Assembly: GCA_948567375.1 (NCBI GenBank)
Contig: OX419762.1
Span: forward strand, 58,137,034 to 58,201,033
Origin: Lunularia cruciata
Lineage: Eukaryota > Streptophyta > Marchantiopsida > Lunulariales > Lunulariaceae
Direction: 5' to 3'
Length of the DNA stretch: 64,000 nt
The translations under genes and the position numbers were made by a program. Positions within the stretch are counted from its first letter, which is position 1. Each line of letters opens with the position of its first letter. The notes beneath the pieces are model-generated. The model was not told the DNA's origin and ran no database searches. It was given only the letters and a program-made list of their open reading frames with translations. Positions 23,727 through 32,031 of this stretch are shown here, piece after piece.

Positions 23727-25222
23727 TTGTTGGAGGGGAACGCCCATGCAGAGGGTACTCTAGTACTAGAGGAGATCACTCGGCTATGGAGTACGAGTGG
23801 GATTGTTCCATCCACCTTGGATGTTCCATTGTGGAGTTCAGAGGAGGCATTGCAGCAACATGCAGATCAGTTGGTGCAGCAGGCTTGGAGTGGAGCCTTT
23901 GTACCATCAGGGGATGAGTGTGAGGATGAGCCTCCAGAGGCAATTGCTTTGACACCTCTGGATACCACACTCATTGCTTGGCAGTATCCAGTAGAGGGGA
24001 TATGCCTATTGGAGTTGTTTGGTGGGATCAGCACCGGACTAGCTGCGGTGTTACAGGCGGGTATACGAGTACAGAGGTACTTGTATGTAGAGAGAGATGA
24101 GACTGCTAGGCAAGTCTCTCTACATCATGTGGCACACTTGGCGTATTGGTATCCGGAGTTATTACCGATGTCAGCAGTCAGAGGTTACCAGAAGGCCCTA
24201 CCATGAGACATTCCTTACTGGGGGCGCATGACCTAGAGAGACATGGGCATGTTCACTTGGTGATTTCTGGATGGCCATGTCAGGGACATACACGTGCGGG
24301 CCATGGTTTGGGTCTTCAAGATCCTCGTTCTGGTGTGTTTTGGGAGATGTTACGGATACTACGACATCTCCAAGTTCATCAGTCTGTTTCTCTAGCTTAC
24401 CTTTTAGAGAACGTTCCTTTGATGGGTGATTCTCGCACTAGAGTGGTGGCGAGTACACATTAGGTCCATTCTTGGATGGAACCTGCTGTATTGTTAGATG
24501 CAGCCAGAGTGGGATCACGGGCTCATTGTCTTCGTCTTTGGTGGACGAACCTCTAACCCATAGAGGTTCTACAGCGTAGTTATGATGGGATTCAGCGACT
24601 AGACCACATTCTTGTTGATGATATCTTGGATGTTGGGCGTCAATCTCAGACAGTGGTAGTGGCTGATAGGTCACCTATGGCAGTGGTGAACCTAGTTGGA
24701 CAGCCTAGAGCTGCATTTCCCACCCTCATGAGTTTCCCAGGCTCTCATGCTTTTCGAGAGGGAGGACCTGGACTTGTTTGGGACTCACAGTTACAGTAGT
24801 TGGTGGAGCCCAATGCTGATGAGAGAGAGCGGGCGATAGGTTTTTGCACCGATATTACCATTGTTCCAGTAGTGTCAAAGGCATCCAGGCGTCAGGTGTT
24901 AGGTCAGGCTATGGACCTGAATTGTTTGACCTGGATTGTGAGCCTTGGCTTGGCAGAGCAGCGTAGAATGCGCTTGATAGGCATCACCACTCGAACACTT
25001 GTGAGCCATGTGCCTATCGAGACGATTCAGGCACATGCTAGGGGCGATGGACCAAGTGGACATGGTATTCTTGGGACACATCCAGTAGCTACTAGGGAGA
25101 GTGGTCTACTTGGAGTCCATCCAGGTGAGCGTGGGCTACTTGGATTACACCCTTGGTCCACATGGGATGCAGCTAGAGGACGTGTGGAGCTTGTAGCCAG
25201 AGTGGAGGGAGTTTTCGCATAG
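23727..25222 (+). pseudogene. C5-cytosine DNA methyltransferase domain inside a retrotransposon (decayed)
   Basis: Motifs appear in canonical order. I: LLELFGGISTGLAAVLQAGI (S-adenosylmethionine binding, 24009 onwards); II: YVERDETA; IV: LVISGWPCQGHTRAG with the catalytic Cys codon intact at 24278-24280; VI: YLLENVP (about 24395-24418); VIII: RVGSRAHCLRLWWTNL (about 24505-24553); IX: DERERAIGF (about 24818-24844); X: RQVLGQAMDL (about 24890-24919). The stretch between VIII and IX, the target-recognition region, is only about 80 residues. The unpermuted order excludes the plant DRM type; the short recognition region recalls DNMT3-like or bacterial enzymes. Damage: TGA 24204, a frameshift near 24220-24230, TAG 24461, TAA 24554, TAG 24797, and a frame change near 25220. 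The tail (25040-25170) repeats LLGxHP. The enzyme would methylate DNA cytosines, perhaps the element's own cDNA. Confidence 0.87.
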
Positions 25223-26391
25223 AGGTTGGGACCTCTAGTGGTCGGGAGCATGACACTATTGCTCCCAAGGGCCCAGTGTAGCAGCCAGTCAGTACGTCTT
25301 CCACTCTTACTACAGTTACAGAGGATACTTGGGAGCCAGATCTTGGACCCAAGCTTACTGGAGAGGAAAGACGGAGGGTTTGGAGGTTCTTGAGGAGTCA
25401 CACGAGTTGTTTTGCCTTCAGTATGAAGGATTTGGGTGCTCTAAAGGGACCTGGTATACGGATTGAGCTGACTAGCGACACACCAGTTTTCCAACGTCGT
25501 TATCGATATAGTGAGATGGAGAGGACATTGATTTAGAGCCGGAGTAGTGACCTTTTTGAGGCTGGTTTGGTGGAGATTTCACATGGAGAGTATGCATCAG
25601 CGACAGTGATGCCAGCCAAGAAGGATATGCATGGCAACTATACAGATAGGCGGATGTGTGGAGATTACCGTCCTATCAACCGACAGACCAGGGCTGATCG
25701 GTATGCCATGCCTACACCGGAGGAGATTTTTGATGCGATTGGGCATGCAAAGGTCTTCAGTACTTTGGATCTTCGAGCGGGATATCATTAGTTGCCGATC
25801 AGGGAGGAGGATAAGTCCAAGACAGCATTTTGGGCTATTGATCCTCACGGCAAGGATGTGTTATATCAGTGGAGGTTCTTACCATTTGGGTTGAAGAACG
25901 CTCCTGTTGAGTTCCAGAGGGTCATGGATAGGATCCTAGCTGGATTGGATTTTTCTCGGTGCTATATTGATGACATTTTGGTTTATAGCACTATTGTGGA
26001 AGAGCATGAGAGACAGTTGTTGGAGGAGTTTGAGAGGTTGAGATCTCATGGACTCAAACTACATCCTGCGAAGTGTAGGTTCTTCCACGAGCAGGTTGAG
26101 TATTTGGGTCACACTATCTACCTCGGAAGACTTGGTGTTCAGCAGACCAAGGTGGAGGCTATTGCACGTATTCCTTGGCCTACGGATGTGAGCAGAGTGT
26201 GAGCATTCCTTGGGTTGGCAAACTTCTATCGCCGCTATGTTAGAGGATTTAGTGCCATTGCCAAGGCCTTGACGAAGCTGACCAAGCTTACACAGGAGTG
26301 GTGTTTGGGAGATGAGCAGGAGAGAGCTTTTGTAGAGCTCAAGGAGAGGTTGACATCTGCTCCTATTTTGAGAAGATCGATCAGGGGATGA
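25223..26391 (+). pseudogene. Methyltransferase-gypsy reverse transcriptase (stops only, no frameshift)
   Basis: One continuous frame runs from about 25223 to 28395 and is broken only by stops. In this part: TAG 25279, TAG 25534, TAG 25789, TGA 26200, TGA 26389. Motifs: RRMCGDYRPINRQTRADRY, FSTLDLRAGYH followed by a TAG where the family has Gln (YHQ), KTAFWAIDPHGKDVLYQWRF, LPFGLKNAPVEFQRVMD, and CYIDDILVYS (YIDD at 25963-25974). Next come HPAKCRFF and YLGHTI, then a stop in the place of the Arg before AFLGLANFYRRYV. Apart from the stops, the catalytic motifs are well preserved. Confidence 0.88.
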
Positions 26392-27141
26392 CCATTCCAG
26401 GTTCACACTGATTGGAGTATGTTGGGGCTTGGAGCGGTGCTCACCCAACATGATGATGAGGAGAAGGAGTTTGTGGTGGCCTATGCTAGTCGCTCCAACA
26501 ATTCAGCGGAGGCGAAGTATAGTTCATATGAGGGAGAGTGCTTGGCAGCAGTTTGGGCAGTAGCACATTTCCAATGTTACCTATTTGGTAACCCCTTCAC
26601 TCTCATCTCTGATCATCAGCCGCTGAAGTGGTTGATGGAGTCCGACAAGCTTTCGGGGAAGCTTGCACGATGGGCTCTGATTTTACAGGAGTATGATTTC
26701 ACGGTTGTTCACAGACCTGGAGTGGTGAACCATGATGCAGATGGGTTGAGTAGAAACCCATGTCCCAGCCAGCAGGATCAGACCGGAGCACATTGGCATG
26801 GTGAGACAGATGAGGAGATGGTGCCAGGTTGGCATGCATCGGCCTTTCTGTGTATATTTGCAGAGACTTTGGTGGTATCTCTCTCAACGCATACAAGAGG
26901 AGTTATTGAGGTCATAGATCCAAAGAGTGAAGATATTGGTACAGTTCAGCGAGACATTCATGATGATGTCTTAGTGATGGACTATCTTTGCACTGGTGTT
27001 GTGGGTGGCACAGTTGGGGCCAAGGAGAGAGACCGTGTTCTTCAGCGAGCCAGACGGTTCAGATTGGAGGGTAGACACCTTTTGCGTGTATGGAAGGATG
27101 GTAGAGTGCGAGTAGTACCACTTCCATCACAGAGACCATAG
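26392..27141 (+). pseudogene. Methyltransferase-gypsy RNase H domain
   Basis: Same frame as the reverse transcriptase. FQVHTDWSMLGLGAVLTQ holds the first catalytic Asp; AYASRSNNSAEAKYSSYEGECLAAVWAV holds the catalytic Glu region; LISDHQPLKWLM is the SDHQPL motif; WALILQEYDFTVVHRPG and NHDADGLSR close the domain. It is open for about 240 codons between the TGA at 26389 and the TAG at 27139. A linker of about 90 residues of no recognised family follows before the integrase. Confidence 0.87.
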
Positions 27142-28110
27142 TTGGTCCGTCATGCTCATGAGGAGCTAGGACATTTTGGAGTAAAGCATACATATAGCTT
27201 ACTTCAGAGTCATTATTGGTGGCGCGGTATGCAGACCGAGGTGTAGCAGTTTGTTGCCAGATGTATGGTTTGTGACCGAGTTAGAGCATCATTCAATGCT
27301 CCTACGCCACAGTTACACCCATTACCTATCATGGGATTGGGTTACCATTGGAGTTTGGACTTCACCGGACCTTTACCGCTGACTGTGAGACATCATCGGT
27401 ATGTTTTGGTGATGGTGGAGCACTTCTCCAAGTGGATTGAGTTGGTGGCACTTCCTGACAAGTCTAGTGAAGGGACAGCTTACTCGTTCCTAGATCAAGT
27501 TCTTAGTCATTTTGGTGCACTAGTTGAGGTTTTGACTGATCAGGGTACAGAGTTCTTGGGAGAGTTTCAGGTCTTGTGTGACAAGGCTTTGATTGATCAT
27601 TGTACTACATCCCGAGATCACCGTGAGGCAAATGGCTTAGCAGAGAGAGTGGTCCAGACGGTGAAGAGAGGATTGCAAAAGTATGGTTTGCAAAGAGGCC
27701 ACTTGGGAGATTGGGATCTCCAATTACCATGGTTGGCCATGGGCTATTGGTTCAGCCGGCAAGCCTCATTAGCATCCTTCTCTCCATACTTTCTACTCTA
27801 TGGACGAGATCCAGATTTACCTGCAGCCATTCGTTAAGATGCTACTGTAGTTTTGGACTTGGATGACCCCGATGTATGGATGAGCTCATGTTCTCAGCGG
27901 GCAAAGATCTTTCGGAGAGTGATGCCAATGGCCTTTGAGAACTTGGCGATTGCTTAGCATAGAGATACTTTACGCTATGCTACCATTTGAGGAGGAGGTT
28001 ATAGACCCTCGATTCGTCGATTTCATCCATGCGACTATGTATATCTATAGCAGACAGCACCAATGACACTTGATGTTTCTACAAGCCGCACTATCTTGAG
28101 AGTGCGCTAG
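27142..28110 (+). pseudogene. Methyltransferase-gypsy integrase
   Basis: Same frame. The zinc-binding HHCC domain is complete (HEELGHFGVKH, then CMVCDR) apart from a TAG at 27244. The catalytic core has all three acidic residues: WSLDFTGPLP (D), VLTDQGTEFLGEF (D), and DHREANGLAERVVQTVKRG (E). Further stops: TAA 27835, TAG 27955, TGA 27988, TAG 28048, TAG 28108. The C-terminal part (DVWMSSCSQRAKI through RFHPCDYVYL) is the usual tail that follows the core. It would insert element cDNA into the genome. Confidence 0.87.
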
Positions 28111-28395
28111 GTTTTGCCATCTGGAGTCCTTGTGTTAGAAGGACGTGATGGTGTTGTTTGGAAGGATCATGTGCGCAATTGTGCGCCATGCCACCTCCCA
28201 AACATTGATGGTACTATGGACCCAAGCTTGGCACTTGTACGTGCAGGCTTGAGGTGTATGTTATGTGGCTCTTTTGGTGGAGCTGCTACTATGTTAGTGT
28301 GTGATAGCTGTTCAAGAGGATGGCATATGGCATGTATGACTCCTCCCCTCATGGTGGTTCCTCAGGGACAGTGGTTATGTCCTAGATGTACTTGA
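28111..28395 (+). pseudogene. PHD finger at the C-terminus of the retrotransposon polyprotein
   Basis: Same frame, ending at TGA 28393-28395. After SGVLVLEGRDGVVWKDHVRN come eight zinc ligands in perfect C4HC3 PHD spacing: C..C (RCMLCG), C..C (LVCDSCSRGW), H..C (HMAC), C..C (WLCPRC). The tryptophan and CDSC..GWH..C segment typical of PHD fingers is present. The first ligand lies near 28255 and the last near 28389. PHD fingers commonly bind histone H3 tails. Here one takes the place that chromodomains occupy in chromoviruses, so it probably guided integration to a chromatin type. No stop lies within the finger itself. Confidence 0.85.
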
Positions 28396-28553
28396 CCTAT
28401 AGCTAGTTCATTCTTTATATGGTATAGATTGCAGATAGGCGACTAACGATGGGGCTCCATAGCACCCGGCCTCCTGATCTTTGCCCATTAGAGGGTATAC
28501 CATATACTTAGAGTAGATGGCTATATGGAGTTAGAGGGACCTAACCCCCAGCT

Positions 28554-28564
28554 AGGGGGGCGAT
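28554..28564 (+). other. Polypurine tract of the methyltransferase-gypsy
   Basis: AGGGGGGCGAT stands immediately before TGTGGCAC at 28565. This is the usual plant layout of a G-rich tract followed by the LTR start, so by this criterion the 3' LTR begins with segment A. Confidence 0.65.
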
Positions 28565-29125
28565 TGTGGCACTTTAGAGTCTATGTATGACTTATGTGTG
28601 AGTTGTGCTTCTATAGTGTATGATGTTGACAGCGATGTATGTTGTGTAGCGATGTATATACGCACAACAGCTGTCACGCCATTTGTAGTTCCGCATCTAG
28701 CTGCTCGGACACTGGAGTTCCAGTGATAGTAGTTAGAGTTATTCTAGTAGTTTCTCAAGGACTACTTTCTGACAGTCTGATTTGGTGTTCGGGGTACTGA
28801 CTTCACGGTGGAGCTCACCGTCACTTTGCACCGTTTGCACCGTCAAGTGTGCCATCAACGGGACTGTTAGGGTTCCAATGCTAGCTCGAGTCCAAGGGGT
28901 ATAGTTTCAAAGTGAGCTCCAGAGAGCTCACTTCTTTGATGTTGAGCCTTCGAGTTCCTGGCTATGGTGGACAGAGGCCGGCGAGCCTCACCTGGATTCT
29001 CTATGCTTGAGTGGGTGTGGCTTGACTGTAATCAGTGCCCAGTTGTTGGCAGTTTATAGAGTGACAGATCAAGTACTGATCTGAGTTGAGTTGAGTTGAG
29101 TTGAAAGTGTTAAGTAATCTGATTA
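28565..29125 (+). repeat. Methyltransferase-gypsy 3' LTR (segments A and B)
   Basis: A (28565-28671) starts TGTGGCAC right after the polypurine tract. B (28672-29125) starts TGTCACGCC and matches the left LTR part 19450-19886. B here contains an extra hairpin-forming insertion at 28910-28933. Together they are 561 bases. Confidence 0.72.
28910..28933. repeat. Hairpin-forming insertion in the right LTR
   Basis: AAGTGAGCTC, loop CAGA, GAGCTCACTT: 10-base arms and a 4-base loop. The left LTR copy has only one arm (AAGTGAGCTC), so the second arm arose as a local inverted copy. Confidence 0.88.
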
Positions 29126-29126
29126 T

Positions 29127-29231
29127 TGTGGCATTTTAGAGTCTATGTATGACTTATGTGTGAGTTGTGCTTCTATAGTGTATGATGTTGACAGCAATGT
29201 ATGTTGTGTAGCGATGTATATACGCACGACA
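29127..29231 (+). repeat. Second copy of LTR segment A (A')
   Basis: 105 bases differing from 28565-28669 at only about three positions. It directly follows segment B and ends at the target duplication ACTAT (29232). Confidence 0.85.
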
Positions 29232-29790
29232 ACTATCAAGGACATGCTTTGAAGCTTCAACCTAAAGGAGCAAGAAAGGTAAGACACCTTACTTCCATTG
29301 GTGGAATTTCCCTACAACAATTTAGTAAATGCATTTACATAGGTCACACTATTCTTCCTCATGTGTGGAGAACACACTTTCACACCTTCAAGCTTGGTAA
29401 AGATCCAATCAGTAGTGAAAAAATTTGATATTTTCAATACTTTTATTTTTAAAATCCAACATGGTGTAGAGAACACCAAACATAGGTTGCAAATAGCCCA
29501 AAATTTATAGAGAAAATATGCAAATGTACATTGTAGGCACATGGAATTCATCGGGGATCAAGTATGGTTGTCCACAACCAATCTCACATTAGTTGGCCCT
29601 TGTAGGCCTTCCTTGTTTTATTATCCCTTTTCCCATTATCTATTGAATTGATGTAGTGGTTTATCACCTTAAGCTGCCATCCCACATGAAGATCCATCTA
29701 GTGTTCTATGTTTCCTTGCTATGTAAATATACATCCGACCACTTCACTTTCCTTCCATATAAGAAGCTCAACCTTGTACAACACTCATTG
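29232..29790 (+). pseudogene. gypsy-1 integrase, C-terminal part (decayed)
   Basis: This resumes the gypsy-1 frame interrupted at 19449, starting with TIKDML. It is heavily decayed further on. It is assigned by position between the insertion and the chromodomain. Confidence 0.55.
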
Positions 29791-29945
29791 ATGGCATGAA
29801 GGAATATGAAGTCAAATGCATTTTCTAGAAATGTATCCGTGGTACCCGCCATCTACATGTGAAATATCTCATACATTGGAAATGGTACCTCTTCTATGAG
29901 GCAACATGGGAGCCTTTAGCTAACTTGATCAATGCATTGGTGTTG
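29791..29945 (+). pseudogene. gypsy-1 chromodomain (decayed)
   Basis: The translation shows EYEVKCIF, HVKYLIHWKWYLFYEATWEPLANL. This is the chromodomain core (EYxV...YLVKWKGY...TWEP) found at the end of chromovirus integrases, where it directs insertion to heterochromatin. One stop interrupts it. It lies just before the polypurine tract and 3' LTR. Confidence 0.75.
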
Positions 29946-30006
29946 GTGTAATCCTCTGAACAACAACTTGGCAATAACAATATTGCATCTTAAATGGGAG
30001 GAGGTC

Positions 30007-30564
30007 TGTAATACCATGAGATAGATTGTCTAGAGGTGTTAATTGGTTTGGTAATATGTTTAGGGATGTTATATACAATGGTCTAAGTAGATCAGATAGA
30101 GGTATCACTAAAAGAGTACTTCTACTAATAGAGCAAAGGCAAAAAAACACCCAAAAAACCTTAGAGCCAATTTTGGAGGCCTAAACAAATGAATTAGGCC
30201 TCACCTCAAAAAATAGAATAGTCTCCCTCATCAAGATCATTTTAATGGTCCCTTACCTATGTGTTTTTGAGTTTGTTACAAGAAAATTTCCCAAAGAATC
30301 TTTTTGGTCAAACTTGTTTGACCAACCAAATAGGACAAGGACAAACATGCCACCAATCCATAAAACTAATCTAAAGGTGTAGCTCATTGACATGTCGCCA
30401 ATCTGTGTATTTGATCCAAGGGTGTAGCTCTTTCTGAAATGATCCTCTTTACTATATAATAAAGACAAGGTGCTCCTTTGGGGCATTGGAGTATTGAGAA
30501 ATGAAACCTTGTGTTTCTTCTCTTGTGGTTCTCTTGGGGTTTCTCCTATCCTCGAAACATTCCA
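30007..30564 (+). repeat. gypsy-1 3' LTR
   Basis: Starts TGTAATACCATGAG after the polypurine tract AAATGGGAGGAGGTC and ends ACATTCCA. It aligns with 14349-14903. It is followed by the target duplication TTGAC (30565-30569). Confidence 0.88.
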
Positions 30565-31432
30565 TTGACACACTCTTTTATACCAAATCTCAAGATCTGA
30601 AAAATCAGTCGAGCCATGAATAAACATAGCATTATGATTTGTAATAGTGGGGATCTGGATGTCTTATTCAAACATCCTCCCAATTTTAGATCCAAGTTTA
30701 CATCCTATGTGCATAGCAAATTTCCATACTTGTCCATAAACACACCATCTTGGTTAAATAAAACCTGAAAACACTTCTCAATAGTCTGGCCAACAGAAAC
30801 TAAGTTCTTGGTGATTGTAGGTACGTGAGGGACTTCTCCTAAACCACTAAAATTGGCAGATGGAGATGAGAAAGGGATAGTAATAATATGTTCATTATCA
30901 TCACTTGTATTCACATACAATAATTTAGATAATAGCATTTTAGAACTGAAAATACTAGCCTGATGGGGTCATATGGTTGGAGCATCCTGAGTCGATGAAC
31001 TACTCTTCTTCACTCTTGGTCATTGATGCAGCAGTGTGAATCATCATTTATAGATGATCTTTTGAGTAGGAATCCTTCTCCATATAGTCCTATTGAGATA
31101 GTTTACCAGTTCAAATATCATCTTGCTTCATGAAACAATGCTTCTCATAGTGAGACTTTGATTTACATTACTTGAGGCCTATAGGTCAAGTTTCAACACC
31201 TATGGCAAGATGAAACAATCCTTGGCCTTTCAAGGAGGCGTACATTCTATTTTTCCATTCAGAATAATTGTTCTTTGTTCGAGGCCTCACCTTTGATGCC
31301 GCCATAAGTATCGACTTTAGTACTCATATTATAAACTCTGAAAATTCAGATCACTTGATAATCGAGTCCTTTTGCCAAACTGAACTCAAAGGCTCTCACC
31401 GTCTCTCTTCTGCTTAAATCATATTTCGGAAA
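30565..31432 (-). pseudogene. copia gag and GAG-pre-integrase remains
   Basis: The upstream half of the outer copia element. The frame at 30705-30938 contains LGEVPHVPTITKNLVSVGQTIEK, the copia pre-integrase signature (VPxITKNLxSV). The next segment reads DLEIWYKRVCQ (normally LWHxRLGH) up to the gypsy-1 insertion. Only about 860 bases lie between the LTR and this point, so most of gag and the protease have been lost. Confidence 0.7.
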
Positions 31433-31866
31433 TGAATAATGAAAGTGGAGACACCAAAGAATGGTCTAGCGGAACACAAGTCCTGCACGAATATATATAT
31501 AGAGAGAGGTAGAGAAGAAATACAAAATTAGTCGAGTCATCTTCACCGTAACCCTAACGTGATGACTAACGAGAACTTCGGTAATTCTTTCTATAACGTT
31601 TTTTTAAACGAAGCCCAAATAAAACAAACAGTTGAAAGAAATCCAAATCTAACTAATAAAATAAAGCGGCAAATTGTGTCTTTTCGAATAGATAGATAAT
31701 TATTTCTCCAAAAACAGGAATTAGTATGATGGAAGATTCACTGAAGAATTATACTCATCGTATTACAGACTGATGGCTATTCCCTAAGAATAAAGTGCGA
31801 CTAAGGATTAACTCTCCTGCGTTCACTAAGTGCCAGGAGTATTAGCTTGTGATACTTCATCAACAA
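31433..31866 (-). repeat. 5' LTR of the outer copia element
   Basis: On the minus strand it starts TGTTGATGAAGTATCAC at 31866 and ends with TTATTCA near 31433. It matches the 3' LTR at both ends but holds an extra region of about 180 bases in the middle, either an insertion here or a deletion there. Confidence 0.75.
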
Positions 31867-32031
31867 GGTTGAGGGTACATCCCACTTAAAGAGTAGGCAA
31901 AAACTAAGCTGAGGGGTACTGCAAGCAGATTCAGTATGAAATATTGCTAGAGAGAGTACGGTCCCTAAGCTTCACTTTCCCCGTAGTGGTGGAGAAATGG
32001 AGAGGAACCTTACGATCCATCATAAAACAAG

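Larger units (their letters stand above)
19450..29231 (+). mobile_element. Ty3/gypsy retrotransposon carrying a DNA methyltransferase and a PHD finger
   Basis: A 9.8-kb element inserted into the integrase of gypsy-1. The host frame reads NCT before it and TIKDML after it, and ACTA(T) is duplicated on both sides (19446-19449/50 and 29232-29235/36), which fixes the ends. Plus-strand order: gag with zinc knuckle, aspartic protease, C5-cytosine methyltransferase, reverse transcriptase, RNase H, integrase, C-terminal PHD finger. About 21 in-frame stops, but only about three frameshifts, break it. The LTR parts are arranged B-internal-A-B-A', not the normal AB-internal-AB. Retrotransposons with captured methyltransferases are known from dinoflagellates and a charophyte alga; I do not know of this combination with a PHD finger in a land plant. 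Confidence 0.88.
14349..30564 (+). mobile_element. Ty3/gypsy chromovirus (gypsy-1), nested in the copia element
   Basis: The 5' LTR 14349-14903 and 3' LTR 30007-30564 both start TGTAATACCAT and end in CA. A primer-binding site resembling initiator-tRNA-Met (TGGTATTGGAGTA) begins at 14905, and a polypurine tract (AAATGGGAGGAGGTC) ends at 30006. Inside, on the plus strand, are decayed gag, reverse transcriptase, RNase H, integrase and a C-terminal chromodomain, the chromovirus order. Two later insertions split it: a solo LTR of its own family in the reverse transcriptase (17289-17872) and the methyltransferase-bearing gypsy in the integrase (19450-29231). Many stops and frameshifts show it is dead. 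Confidence 0.88.
11221..31866 (-). mobile_element. Ty1/copia LTR retrotransposon, interrupted by nested insertions
   Basis: The outermost element of the nest, on the minus strand. Its 5' LTR is at about 31433-31866 and its 3' LTR at about 11221-11475. Coding remains follow the copia order along the minus strand: GAG-pre-integrase (30.6-30.9 kb), integrase (about 14.1-13.9 kb), reverse transcriptase (13.0-12.35 kb), RNase H (12.17-11.63 kb). The reading frame is cut after IWYKRVCQ at 30565 and resumes as LTYLRFG from 14348, exactly where the gypsy element 14349-30564 sits with its target duplication. This proves the two halves belong together. All segments carry stops and frameshifts. The gag region seems largely deleted. 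Confidence 0.85.

Noticed and set aside
25279-28110. Reassigned or read-through stop codons (TAG read as Gln) in the methyltransferase-gypsy pol frame
   Set aside because: All three stop codons occur, the protease active site is also destroyed, there are frameshifts upstream, and host genes such as GDP-fucose synthase and CAF1 use normal stops. Decay is simpler.
29127-29240. Segment A' extending past 29231 into CTATCA as a mutated LTR start
   Set aside because: The bases from 29232 on are needed to continue the gypsy-1 integrase frame (TIKDML) and match the left flank, so they belong to the target site. The similarity to CTGTCA is probably coincidence, though not excluded.
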